A program made the position numbers and the translations under genes. The notes beneath the pieces are model-generated. The model was not told the DNA's origin, did not search any database, and saw nothing but the letters and a program-made list of their open reading frames with translations. 64,000 bases of DNA from Ypsolopha sequella (lineage: Eukaryota > Arthropoda > Insecta > Lepidoptera > Ypsolophidae): positions 3,275,501-3,339,500 of the forward strand of contig OW203992.1 of assembly GCA_934047225.1 (NCBI GenBank), written 5' to 3'. Below, in pieces: positions 43,179 to 54,215 of the stretch (positions are counted from its first letter, which is position 1; each line of letters starts with the position of its first letter).

Positions 43179-43338
43179 CACTAAAACAACTAATAATAAA
43201 AATTAGGTCCTGTTCTCAGAGGGTTCAGAATTGTTTGTCAAGCGCTACAGTTTTAGTGCCTTTTTGTCGCCTTGATGTTGCTATGGCGATATATTGCTGT
43301 TATTTACCAAAATCTTTAATAGGATATACAAAATAGGA

Positions 43339-43649
43339 TGGGATTTGGTCGGCCGCCTGGATTCGTGCTGGGGGCTCGGTTGGTGATCACTGAACCTTGT
43401 TCCTGGTCCCTGGCCGGGTCTCCGGTATGGGTTTGGGCGGTTGATTGGATTTCACCTTGTATAATAATATTTTACCTATAATTTTAATCGTATATATATT
43501 GCTACATAAATTAAATGGACATTTAATCTAAGTAGTTCATGTACATTTATTATTTTATTACATATATTTTTATAAGATTAAAATTTGACTTGTGAAACGT
43601 GTATTATATATACCTACTTTGCAAAATAAACTTTTTGAATTTTGAATTC
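43339..43649 (+). mobile_element. Retroelement 3' tail family, longest copy
   Basis: The plus orientation begins GGGATTTGGTCGGCCGCCTG and ends CAAAATAAACTTTTTGAATT. It gives the best view of the family and shows its 3' end. Confidence 0.85.
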
Positions 43650-43661
43650 TTTTTAGAGTTT

Positions 43662-43733
43662 CGTACCCAGATTTTGTTATAGTACGGAACTCAACGTGCG
43701 TTAGTCAGACTAGCACATAGCCGGTTTTTTTTG
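43662..43733 (-). repeat. Fragment of GGCCAAG-family repeat
   Basis: GTCAGACTAGCACATAGCCG followed by GTTTTTTTT is a mutated mirror of the family start, and TTCGTACCC its other end; the middle is lost. Confidence 0.6.
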
Positions 43734-44257
43734 TTGTTAAAATACGCCAAGTATCATTCTTCATCCCCATTTCGGTCCCCATCGTATCACTCGCGATAGC
43801 AAGTGAGTGCCCTCGATAGCAACTCGTGCGCAGACACTACGCCGGCGCCGGCGCACCCTGCACGCAAGGATAAGATCAGATAAAACAAATAGGGGTTCAA
43901 AAACGCCAGATTAGATTGGCTATCTTATTTGTATGTAAATAGAGGCGGATATTAATGGAATGATCGTGTTTTGATGATTCTAATCGGGTTTTTAGATTGC
44001 GTTGGCGTCACGACTTTGTGTGTATGAAGCTCTTGGTCAAGAAAGTATAGTTTTTCATGTTTTCTAATAATGAAAAGTCAGTAGTACCCACAGAAATATA
44101 TCTGTGTAAATACCCATTATTAACACTATTTTATTTCCATCAAACAAAAGTTACATCGTTGATGCTTATGATTGTTGGCTCTCGGTGTTTTTTTTTTTTT
44201 TTTGGTTCCATGAAGCCTCCTCGAATGGCATTAACAAAATGCTACTTTAAAACTATG
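43734..44257. other. No gene seen; GC-rich patch
   Basis: The patch 43780-43870 is GC-rich with CGCCGGCGCCGGCG and CGATAGC repeats. It may be regulatory; nothing else is recognised. Confidence 0.35.
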
Positions 44258-44300
44258 ACAGAAATAAATTTCTATGTAAAAGTAAATCTGGATGTGAGGA

Positions 44301-44373
44301 GCTCTGAACCGGGATTCGAACCCGGGACCTCTCGCTTACCGGGCGATTGCTCTATTGCTTTGGCGCCAAGTGG
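44301..44373 (-). tRNA. tRNA-like sequence, minus copy (degenerate)
   Basis: On the minus strand the B box is GGTTCGAATCC and the T arm is perfect (CCGGG-TTCGAAT-CCCGG). The anticodon arm is as in the plus copy. The D arm is broken (GCGCCAAAGCAATAGAGC). The acceptor does not pair. Confidence 0.5.
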
Positions 44374-44450
44374 CTCACTGTAAAGTGGGTATCTATAAAT
44401 ATCATTGCAGTATGGGAAAGCACATCGGTAAATTCACGAGTTGTGTTGAG

Positions 44451-44523
44451 ACCTGGATAGCTCAGTTGGTAGAGCAATCGCCCGGTAAGCGAGAGGTCCC
44501 GGGTTCAAATCCCGGTTAAGAGC
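44451..44523 (+). tRNA. tRNA-like sequence, plus copy (Thr-GGT-like)
   Basis: The A box TAGCTCAGTTGG (44458-44469) and B box GGTTCAAATCC (44502-44512) are both consensus-grade. The D stem GCTC/GAGC and the T stem CCGGG/CCCGG pair perfectly, and the anticodon arm pairs over four bases with loop CCGGTAA (GGT at 44484-44486). Position 33 is C where T is expected. The acceptor halves ACCTGGA and TTAAGAG do not pair. RNA polymerase III could start here, but a functional tRNA is unlikely. It is best read as a tRNA-derived repeat. Confidence 0.6.
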
Positions 44524-44563
44524 ACCTCACATCCAGATTTACGTTTCTTTCTGCGTTTCTATA

Positions 44564-46017
44564 CTGCATGTTAAGATACTACTTTCTCCAAAATGCATAT
44601 ATGTATCTTCAAAATTACAGTAACTATTTATGCGAGTTTCCAGCCAATACGAAACACTTCCTAGAATCACAGTTTAAAAGCGTAAGAAATTGTTAAATAA
44701 TTCCTTAAAAGTTTAAAAAGCCGCCACCATCAATTCCGGGCAGCAGTTTTACGGAAATATCGCCCATAAAAATGTTAATACCCTAATACCCAGCCGACAT
44801 TACATATGTGTGTAATTTGCCACGTTTAAAACGAAAAATGTAGCAGTTCACGAAATGGCCGGCCAATACTGCGATCTCGGGAATAGGCGTCATGCGGTGC
44901 CAGGCGTGATAAGAGGAGCGATTCTGAAGATACGTTAAAAAAATGATTTTATAAATTTGTCGTACACAATATACGGTTTCCTGTAGAAAAAAGACTGTAT
45001 AAATATTCAGAAGATTAATATCATCAAGTATTTTGCGTATTAATGGTACGAATATTATTATATTGTTTTCCAGATTCATCCGCATGTTTCTCTATATTAC
45101 GCAATGACATTTTATTACGGAATAATTTCACATTTTTCTGAAATAAAAGGAGGCGAAAATGATTTTTAGGAAAATTTTCTTGAGTGACTTCAAATTTAAG
45201 CACACAACGTTGAAATATACGTTGAATAAATTGACAACACGCTTTCAAATGATATCCCATTTTATGGGGTAAAAAATAATGCTCTTCTCCCACTGCCGGG
45301 AAAGGTATCGTAGACACAAAGCTAAAAGCATTAATGGCGGAATCTTTAAAATATTCTTATTAACAAACAAAAACGTACGATAAATATCATAATATCAACA
45401 TAATAATTAACATCATGTACCTACCATAAAATATAAATAATAAAAAAATATACACATAAAAATAATATGCAATTAAGAGAAAGATTCAAAATTCATACAA
45501 GGACTGAGAAGGCAAATGTGATAGAAGCGTTTTAGTTATTTTGCATGTGTGTAAAAAGTGAACCAAGGAAATCACGGGAAACAAGCCTTTCTTTCAGGTA
45601 AGAGGGGAAAGGGGATCATTGAGAAAGTTCCAAAGAAGCATTAGAATTTGAGCGTTACGACGATTTCGGATATTAAGAGACAACCTCCATACAAACGCTG
45701 TGATCACATTGTGACTGCGTTTCAGACTGAGTCCATCAACATTATCTAGATCTATGTTTAAGTCGAGCTAAAAATCTTGAAATTTGAGTAATATCCTAAC
45801 AACAAATCCCTAAAATATGTTAATTTAACGGTTTTTTACCAAAAGTGTAGCTAAATGTGCTTTAATTGTTTTAAATAAAATCAAAAAAGTAATACGGGTC
45901 AAGCATCCAAAATTTTATCTAGGTTAATAATACCAAAAAATAAAATCAGTTTTCAAAACGAGTTTTCAATTTTGCGCCCTCGACGAAATCAGCACGATTG
46001 TATCGTCCTCGCAAGTT
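44564..46017. other. No certain gene; open frames of unclear status
   Basis: A 97-codon minus frame (45024-45317) and a 100-codon minus frame (44783-45085) overlap. The first includes HLKACCQFIQRIFQRCVLKF and is unusually free of low-complexity residues, but I recognise no domain. They could be remnants of one frame-shifted transposon gene or chance. The rest is AT-rich. Confidence 0.3.
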
Positions 46018-46308
46018 TCATGGAGCGTGCACCTTGTAGCGAAATGAAACAGCATGACATTTGGCCACGTGCACAACTAAGTAGGTCGCGTTATGACGAC
46101 CATCCTTAAGCCAGTTAAGATCAGAACGGGATTGCGACACATGGTCGTACTTACAGAGGTCAACAATGTACCGTATAAATAAATTAAGGAGACGATCGAG
46201 CTTATTTAGCAATCCTTCAGCAAGGTAAGGTAACTGACATCGATCCAAATAGTTTATATTCAAAACGGGATAACTAGGTGTGGACAAATTACTATTTTTA
46301 CAATTCAA
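46018..46308 (-). pseudogene. Non-LTR retrotransposon (jockey/CR1-like) RT C-terminus relic
   Basis: The minus frame contains LLNKLDRLLNLFIRYIVDLC then KYDHVSQSRSDLNWL followed by a KDGRHNATYLV run. This follows the pattern 'KLQ..qN.cvRfi.....yDHVS.yr..L.WL...rRR' seen after the RT domain in jockey and CR1-type LINE proteins. DHVS is at about residues 55-58 and the WL pair at 66-67 of the open frame. The expected arginine-rich block after WL is eroded. Upstream RT motifs are absent, so it is a short, old relic. Confidence 0.6.
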
Positions 46309-47051
46309 GTTGAAAGTCGTTTCAAATAAAAGTGGGTGTCACAGACAGATAAACACATGAGTCATTTTGATTACAGAACCCTAGTTAATTAATTAAAAAG
46401 TGAATAATTGATATTCTGATGGTTCTTGATAGAACTTCATTATTTATACAGATTGAAACAACTAAGTTATAAAACTCCAAATATATATTTATTATCCTTA
46501 GACTCATTAAATCATTAGATCCGGTTTCCTAATAAAACATGGTTAGACTATTTTATAATAATGTTATATGGTTTTTAATAAGGCTCTTAAAATACCGCAA
46601 GAAATAGTTCAGAGCATCATTCTGTTTTTTTTTACACTTAACATAAAATTACTTAAATTTTTCATTCTCCAGTCAGTTAACAAGTAAATCATCAAAAATC
46701 GCTCTTCGCTCGTGCCCGTGGCTGCCGAACGAAGGAAATAGAACTGCATATAAATGAAACCATCGTCCGCGCATGCAAGCGCATAAATATCCTCTCTCTG
46801 AGGCTTAACATAAGCTAAATGTATCGACGCTGTTGCCAAAACGTATGGGGTGATTCTAGGGGTGCGTCACGGAATGGGAGACCGCATTACGAGCTAGTGT
46901 AATAAATCAAGAATCAAAATCAAAATAATATATTCTCAAAATTATATTCTCACCTAGAAGCGTGTCCTGTGTAGCTAGCATGTGCGATTATTTATATAAT
47001 AATGTTTATTTACGTAAAGAGAATTCAAGATTAGTACATTCAAATGAGTTA
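46309..47051. other. No gene seen; possible retroelement tail
   Basis: AATAAATCAAGAATCAAAAT followed by CAAAATAAT at 46899-46930 looks like the tail of a plus-strand retroelement with an (AATCAAA) end. The body, perhaps 46600-46900, is not recognisable. A 76-codon minus frame there has no known domain. Confidence 0.35.
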
Positions 47052-47336
47052 AAAAAAGCCGGCCAAGTGCGAGTCGGACTCGCGCACGAAGGATTCCGTA
47101 CCATTATCTATAAAAACGGCAAAAAAACATGTCTGTTGTATGGGAGCCCCCTTAAATATTTATTTTATTCTGTTTTTTAGTATTTGTTGTTATAGCGGTA
47201 ACAGAAATATATCATCTGTGAAAATCTCAACTGTCTAACTATCACGGTTCATGAGATACAGCCTGGTGACAGACGGACAGCGGAGTCTTAGTAATAGGGT
47301 CCCGTTGGTTACCTTTTGGGTACGGAACCCTAAAAA
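47052..47336 (+). repeat. GGCCAAG-family lepidopteran repeat, full copy
   Basis: It begins AAAAAAGCCGGCCAAGTGCG, continues with CATGTCTGTTGTATGGGAGC and GTGACAGACGGACAG, and ends GGGTACGGAACCCTAAAAA. The copy at 63389 is very similar. Partial copies are at 25683, 42588, 43662 and 52836 and a longer relative is at 54216. Confidence 0.88.
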
Positions 47337-48640
47337 GTAAAAGGACTTAGATAACAATTTTATGTTTAAAAGTTAAATAAATGTTTCCGAGAAGTACGAA
47401 AGGTAATATTACGAAGTTACCTAGGACACCTTAAGATAACAAAGTAATAAATATTTAAGAGAATGACATAGCCAAAACAAAAACCAGTTCCGGGCGTGGC
47501 CTATTCTATTTTACGATAGCGCGCGGGGGGAAATTCGTCCCGGTCTCTAAGCTCGCGTCACCATAGCAAAAATACGAATAGAGTGGACGAGGCAGGGTCA
47601 AAAGTAATACGTATTTTATTTTATCTAATTTATTAGTGTATTTCGATCATCGTCACACGGCATTGATCCTACTTGCTATCACGTCGGGACGTAAATTTAT
47701 TATGGTCGGCTAAAAGTGGTTTTTTGAGTGTTTGATTTTTCAGTTGACCCTCGGAACATTTCAGACACTCCTTTAGAGATACATAATAATATCGTGACGG
47801 TTAATTGTTACCATTACCCATTCTTTAAATATTTTTCGCCCGTTGAGCTAGTTTTACACTTGCGGGAAAATAAATTGGACCAAAAATTTCTTTACAATTT
47901 TTTTTTACTAAAGTTGTTATTACAAAAAGTGGACACTAACAAATATTCTCAGAAGGAATGCACCACGTCACTATCTATCTCACTGTAGCCTATATCAATT
48001 ATGCCTCTCTCTTTCAACCACGTTTAACCGCGTTACTATCTCATTCCAACTCATTTTAAATAGCGTCACTATTTATCTCACTCTAACGCGTGTTAAATGG
48101 CATTTCTAATGAACGTCAAATATTTTTACTGCCTGCCACTCTTTCATTCTAAATTCTAATTATTTAAAAAAATACGCAGCTCCTTTAGTAGTAAAATAGC
48201 AATAACTTTTTTTTCAAAAGTAATACACAGAAATTGCCAGATCATTTGAAAAACAATATTTGATGAGCCGTTATTTAAGACAATTTGCAAAACTAACATA
48301 GGACATTTTTTTTCAGGGTGTGGTATCGAACTAACCTAATTACAAAAAATTGCTCATAAATTGGGTTTTTATTTTTCTTCTTGATGTAACAGCATTTCGA
48401 GGTTTATTTTTGACTTTATCAATAGCATGACTATTCAGAGTTGCGAAACAAAAATTTTATTCTTAGAATTTAGAACTGGTTAGCTCTGACTCTCAAAAAT
48501 CTATTCGAATTTATAAAAGTACCATCAACTCGAAGACTATCTACTTTTTGCTGAGGTCATAATTTGATATTCTGGTCAGTCATGAGCTGGCCTACCAGCC
48601 TTCCAAGGGAAAGCGTTGACTTTTGGGACACCTGTTTACC
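47337..48640. other. No gene seen; diverged repeats
   Basis: 47660-47805 matches 5575-5745. Between 47960 and 48090 a loose repeat of CACG(T)/GCGT-(C/T)ACTAT-TATCTCA occurs three to four times. The rest is AT-rich. Confidence 0.4.
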
Positions 48641-50427
48641 CTTGGGATAAATCGCCAAGTGTTTAAAATATAGAAATTTATTTGTATCATAGTTTGAAAT
48701 GTTCAGGTCCCTTTACGCAAAATGAAAAAACAAAACTCTTTTAGGATTAATTTGTTGTCCCTATGTTTGTCTGTTTTTCCGTTTGTCTAGGCAATTTTTC
48801 TGGGTAAAATCAATAAATGCTAATATTTACAGCCCTGTAAAATATACATATTATAACGTTTTTATGGCCTTTTGTTTAACTTTTTCATAAAAATATTCTC
48901 CTTATGAAAATATAGAGATCAACACTTGACATAATATTTTGCATTTGAAAGAAAGCACAGAAAGGAACTGTAGAACGAATAATGTAAAAAATATAAAACC
49001 ATATCTTTCTATTCTAAAGGGATTAATAATTTACTGTTTGTTCAATGTGGCGATAACTTTTTTTATTATTATTTTTTTCTTTGTTACAAAGATAACAAAT
49101 ATTTTCATACAAGGTTTTCCTTAAGGGCTATTTCTCCGAATTTGTAACAAAATATTAAGAAATAATTATAACGGTAAAGTACAACTTTTAGCTAAGACAA
49201 TTTATTGTTAAAAGTTTGCTATATGCATAAACATATTTTAATGATATTATGGTATCTTCAAAATAATTGGGTTTTCCATAAGCGTGATATCAGATTATTT
49301 AAGAAATTTACGGCTGGTATCACGACGACGGATAAGCCAATTATTTTATTACTATTGTAATATAATTAAAAATATGTTAATGCATACAGCAGACTTTTAA
49401 CTATAAGTTTTCTTAACTAAAAGTTGTATTTTTACTTATTGAAATTGTATTTCTCATCAAGAGTGCAAGATGACAAGATATTCAAAATAAGTTAATTGAA
49501 TTTGTGAAATGGTTTCAGGTCAAAACAGTTTTCCATGAAACGGTAATTGTTTATACTTAGCAAAGTGTGTAAACTTAGTCATCTTAACATGAACGACGCC
49601 TGTATTTTTCTCTTTTTTATTTCCAGTATAGATAAAAATATACAAACTTGTTAAACTTTGCGTAAAAACGAGGCAATATTGACGATATCCTGACAGCTAT
49701 TATGATGGTGTTTTATCAAATTTTGCTTTTTGGGCTGTATAGAGACGTAGTTAGATGTCACTAAAATATACTCATGAAAAAAGATATGAAGAAAATAAGC
49801 TGTAGACTTCACATTCGATTTATACCTATTGTATGAATTTTAAGAAAAATACAGGGGTAAAGGGACCTCTTAAGGAAAACCTTGTATTAAACTATTTGTT
49901 ATCTTAGTAAAAAATAATTTAAGGAAAAAAATAAACAAAGCTATCGCCACATTGAACAGTAGATAATTAATCCCTTTAGAATAGAACAACATGGTTTTCA
50001 TATTTTTTACATTATTTGTTCAACAATTCCTTTCTGTGTTGACTTTTAAATGCAAAATATTATCTCAAGTGTTCATCCCTACATTTTCATAGTGAGAAAA
50101 TTTGTATGAAAAACGTAAAAAAAAAACGTAAAAACCTAAAACGTAATATAAATAAAAACGTCAAAAGTATGTTTTTACAGCTCTATAGAGGGCCGTTAAT
50201 ATTGGTATTTATTAATTTTACCCAGAAAAAATTGTCTAGACAAACGGACAGACAGACAAACATAGGGATAACAAATTAATCCTAAAAGAGTTTCATTGTT
50301 TTCATTTTGCGTAACAGAACCTGAACATGTACCGACAGGATTATCTACGATCTAATAATTTTGCCATGCACTGTAAATATTTCAAAATAAATTTCTATAT
50401 TTTAAATGCTTGGCGATTTATCCCAAG
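48641..50427. mobile_element. Large foldback element, about 1.8 kb
   Basis: The left arm 48641-49126 and the right arm 49869-50427 are inverted repeats along their whole length. They run from CTTGGGATAAATCGCCAAG at the left to the mirrored CTTGGCGATTTATCCCAAG at the right, and inwards to AAGGTTTTCCTTAAG and its mirror. Matching blocks include TTTAGGATTAATTTGTTGTC and GTTCAATGTGGCGATA. The right arm has extra pieces, for example 50330-50380. The spacer (49121-49868) starts with the TTTCTCC-family MITE. No coding frame is present. Foldback transposon or recent inverted duplication are both possible. Confidence 0.85.
49121..49432. mobile_element. Foldback MITE (TTTCTCCRRATTTG family), copy 2, complete
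   Basis: Arms TTGTTAAAAGTTTGCTATAT and the mirrored ATACAGCAGACTTTTAACTA, with an inner pair TTGGGTTTTCCATAAGCGTG / ACGACGGATAAGCCAATTAT, fold around TTATTTAAGAAATTTACGGC. It sits at the inner border of the left arm of the 1.8-kb foldback. Confidence 0.8.
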
Positions 50428-51268
50428 TAAGTGTACCTATATAATTTGCAAAAAACTTCACTTATTGGACCTGAAATGGTGAACCAATACTAGAGGGTAA
50501 TTTCACGAAATACAGATCTCAGTAAGTATAAGTAAATTAATTTGGGTTTCAATAATGTTCACAAAATTATTCTTTTAGAGTAACATATATTATTTTCCCG
50601 CATAAAAGTATGAATTCAATCCAAATTCATTCAGTTTTGTTGTTATGACTATGGCACGATGTAGCTAAATCACTCATACGCATATTTTGTTGAGTTTTTA
50701 ACGGCAGGAATATGATGCTCCTCGAAATATTACTTTATAAAATTAATTTCAATGTGTTTTGAAGTAGTTTTGGGAGATATTTATAGCTTGCAAAAAAGGG
50801 CACAGGTTCCACGTCTTACGGGCGCCAGCGCTAGGCGTAGACTGACAATATCTTGCTGCCGCTGACTGCATCAGTGGATTTACGTATTTTTGGAAAAAGG
50901 GGGTGCTTTTTTTGACCCGAATAACGTGGTATTTGGAAAATTAATAGATATCATTCACACTAATTTTATTAAAAAAAAACCAACAAAATCGCGAAAGCGA
51001 TACCTGAAACAAAATCGATAAGGAGTGTGCAATAGAGGGTTACAAAAAAATTCATTGACAGTACAAATATGAATCGATTAACGTGGTTTGTGGAAAATGA
51101 ATACCTTAAAGTTCAACCAAAAACATGTATTTTTTTTATGGCTATACGTAACCTAATTATTGCAACAAAATCATCCGAAAGCTGACATTTTATTTCTGTT
51201 TGTATTTTCGTTCCCCTTAAATTAGCTTAAAAACTAGAACAGTTTCATTACATATAATAGTTATATTA
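50428..51268. other. No gene seen; possible short repeats
   Basis: AACGTGGTATTTGGAAAAT at 50924 and AACGTGGTTTGTGGAAAAT at 51079 are a local pair of similar strings. A GC-richer patch lies at 50810-50880. No recognisable gene. Confidence 0.35.
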
Positions 51269-51687
51269 GGTCTTTACATATGACATTGCCGTTTTCCATA
51301 GAGAGTTTGAAGGAAACTCAATTTTCAGTACTAATTTTTTTGCATTTTTTTTAGGAATGACAAATCCAAATTATGCAATTTTTCATGTGTAATATTAATG
51401 TACAACATTAAGCTAACAGCAACAATAATTTAATTTTTGGAAAGTATCAGCTGTAAAAAATTATTACGAATCTTATCATGGAAATGGATGGCATTTAGGA
51501 TCAACTGTTTTTGAAATTTTAATTTTAGTTATCAAACTGACAATGAAAACAAAATTCAATACGTAGATGTAAAACCTTGAAATCAACTTTCAAACAAAAA
51601 ACAAATAATGGAAATAGCTATGGAATCACAGGAATTATGAACTCATGAATCTGTAAGAAAATTTCGGCAATTTCAAATGTAAAGACC
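51269..51687. mobile_element. MITE with GGTCTTTACAT ends and TA target
   Basis: GGTCTTTACATATGACATTGCCG and the mirrored CGGCAATTTCAAATGTAAAGACC are inverted ends of about 23 bases, flanked by TA on both sides. TA targeting fits Tc1/mariner-type elements. The interior is AT-rich and non-coding. Confidence 0.75.
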
Positions 51688-52619
51688 TATTATAACTGAG
51701 AGTAGTGTCACAGATACTTGCTCTCTCACGCATACCGCGTTTGTTTGAGAGAGCAAGTTTGATGGAAAAACAATGTATCGATGGCGCGTACTAGACCACA
51801 GATAGACCCCCAGGGCTGCGTTCGAAAGAAAAGGCCGAGCGCACCAGTCATGTGTTATATTATATTACATGAACCATTTTGAGCTGCTTTTATACCCCCC
51901 ATAACCAATTTCATATTGGAGCTACCTAAAAACCTAACTTTCATAAATAAAACGTATTAGAGCTTGAAATATTCACGTCCAAAACTCACTATTTTTATCA
52001 CTGACCGATGCACTCACTCACTCATATGAAACCCAAACCAGTGACTTAGAAACTTAAAATGTGGCATAAAGGTAGGTCATTTGGCGTAAGGAAAAATTCG
52101 GAAAATTACTTTAATTATTGTAGAGCTAAAACGACCAACTTAATTAGACCCTTTGGATGCATAAAATTTAAATAGAATAGAATATAAAATAATAGAATAG
52201 TTTAGAAAAGAATAGAACAGTTTATTTTTCTCAAAAACACGGGAAGAATATAGTTTAGGTACATGTTATTTATAGCTTAACATAATTTTCCAAAACAATA
52301 TCTAACACCATTACTCGCGGTCCTCAGACTAGGCCGAGCCTGATTCATGAGGGCATCATAATCAATGGATCATAAGTGTCTGGTTAAGTTGGACATTCTC
52401 CCGGCTTCTTCCCGGTATTGTTTCGTTATGAAAGTGGTGACAAGCCCCGGCTAAGCCTTCCATTAGTTGAAGTAATTGTAGGTTATATGGTTATGGTACT
52501 ATACTGCGACAGTGAGAAAACCATTCCCCAAAAAAATTACAAACACTTGTACCAATTTATATCGGTAAGTAACTAAAGTAAACTTCCTTCGTAATACAGG
52601 TAGCAGCATGCGTATGGGT
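51688..52619. other. No gene seen; hairpin and probable LINE 3' end
   Basis: A strong small hairpin, CTTGCTCTCTCACGC... GTTTGAGAGAGCAAG, lies at 51719-51758. From 52150 to 52520 an AATAGAATAG-rich string is followed by TTTATTTTTCTCAAAAACAC and then unique, moderately GC-rich DNA. On the minus strand this would be a retroelement 3' UTR with AATAAACTGTTCTATTC as its tail. Confidence 0.4.
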
Positions 52620-52823
52620 ATCCGGTATGGGTTCGGGCGGTTGATTGGATTTCACCTTGTATAATATATATATATTATATATATATATATATCTATTGCT
52701 ACATAAATTAAATAAACCTTTAATTTACATTTATTATTTTATTACATATATTTTTTTATTAGATTAAATTTGACGTGTATTATATATAGTATACCTACTT
52801 TTCAAAATAAACTATTTGAATTC
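52620..52823 (+). mobile_element. Retroelement 3' tail family, copy
   Basis: It starts at CCGGTATGGGTTCGGGCGGT and ends in AAAATAAACTATTTGAATTC. The TATATA run in its middle is expanded compared with other copies. Confidence 0.82.
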
Positions 52824-52835
52824 GCACGGTTTATG

Positions 52836-53152
52836 AGGTCTGACCTCGGTTTATGACCTTGACTGCGCTAACCGGGTAACAAATGGGACCCTATTACTAA
52901 GACTCCGCTGTCCGTCTGTATGTCCGTCTGTCCGTCTGTCACCAGGCTGTATCTCAATAACCGTGTTAGTTAGACAGTTGAAATTTTCACAATGATGTAT
53001 TTCTGTTGCTGCTATAACAACAAATACAAAAAAATTGAATAAAATAAATATTTAAGGGGGCTCCTATACAAGAGACATGTTTTTTTGTCGTTTTTATAGA
53101 TCATGGTACGGAACCCTTCGTGCGCGAGTCTGACTGGCACTTAGCTAGTTTT
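52836..53152 (-). repeat. GGCCAAG-family lepidopteran repeat
   Basis: On the minus strand: CTAGCTAAGTGCCAGTCAGA, CGCACGAAGGGTTCCGTACC, ATGTCTCTTGTATAGGAGCC, then AACTGTCTAACTAACACGG and GACGGACAGACGGACATACA. The start is mutated (TAGCTAAG where other copies have GGCCAAG). Confidence 0.8.
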
Positions 53153-54215
53153 TTTCTCTATCGCACTTAATAATTTTTTCGCGCATGAACACATGCGCTA
53201 GTCCCCCCCACTTTCGCCGAGTGATCAAAAATCGTGCCGCGACCTGTACACTTCACTTCGTACATACTCGTACAAATGCATATTTTCAGTTTATCAAAAC
53301 ACTCCCTTTTATATATAAAATTATACCGAGAATTTCCTGCTATAATAAAATAAGTACGCTGTACAATTTTCAACTCATTTTAATTTGCTTGCCAAACCTA
53401 ATTTTTCTTGGTTCGCCACCACTCCGCCCCGTGAGTCGACGTGCAAACTAAGCTCACTAAAACAATGGCGCACGTAGCGATAAGCTGTGCTTATAAATAA
53501 TTGGTCGACGATAACTCTAATTAGGTTGGCTCGATGATATCACCTCCCGTATCTCACGTCGCCTTCTCGCACAGGAAATAAAGCCGATAGTGCGCTGGCA
53601 AATAATTAATTTTCCGTTTTAATAAACTGTTTTTAGATAGAGTTTAATGAGTTGTGTGGTGTTTTGTTTTAAATGTTGAATATGTTTATGTGGTGGTAAA
53701 TACACAGTCACGTGTGCCCACCACTACACACTCGTATTATTTCTAAGGTATATTGTACCCCATACAATATAGTAAAATCATCATATGCTAGCAGACATAG
53801 TGGTACATTTCATTCATCTTAAAAAAAAAACAGTACACCTAACCGGTTTCGCTAAAAATATTTTTTGAACAAGTAGAAGTGTTTAATTTCAACAAGCTCT
53901 AACGACGCCGGCGAAGCCTCGGACAGAAGGCTAACTAGCACAAGTTGTTATTGTTCTCGCGGCTGTTTGTCTCGGCGGGCCATAAACCTGGATCTGATCC
54001 TCGCATCGCACCAGATACCGAGTTATAACTAGTTTTATCTCAATGTCGGGAATGGGTATCTCCATTCAACAATATTTTGCTGAAAACAAAGAAGAAATGG
54101 AGATGTTCTTGAAATCTTCGATTTGGGAGCTTGGATCTGTTTGTTGTTGACAAATTCTAGTTTTGAAAGCGTAAATCGAGAAAATGAATTAATTACAGTT
54201 ATAAATTCGGCCGTT
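53153..54215. other. No gene seen; unique island at 53.45-53.60 kb
   Basis: The island has GATAAGCTGTGCTTATAAAT (GATA-type site and a TATAAAT) and CCCGTATCTCACGTCGCC and matches nothing else in the window. It might be a promoter or enhancer, but no Initiator or exon stands out. The frames at 53167-53451 on both strands have no recognised domain. Confidence 0.3.

Larger units (their letters stand above)
44258..44563. mobile_element. Palindromic element carrying two inverted tRNA-like sequences
   Basis: Outer arms share TAAATCTGGATGTGAGG and inner tRNA-like sequence through CGGGCGATTGCTCTA on the left. The right half is the inverted copy. The two halves stop matching about 50 bases short of the centre. 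Compared with the 12143 element the arms are unrelated, but the principle (foldback plus tRNA-like sequence) is the same. Confidence 0.75.

Noticed and set aside
44451..44523. Functional tRNA-Thr gene
   Set aside because: A and B boxes and the arms are good, but the acceptor halves do not pair and position 33 is not T. An inverted copy lies next to it. A repeat is more likely.
46609..46839. 76-codon minus-strand frame
   Set aside because: No domain, ends within AT-rich DNA, and lies opposite a probable retroelement body. Not supported as a gene.
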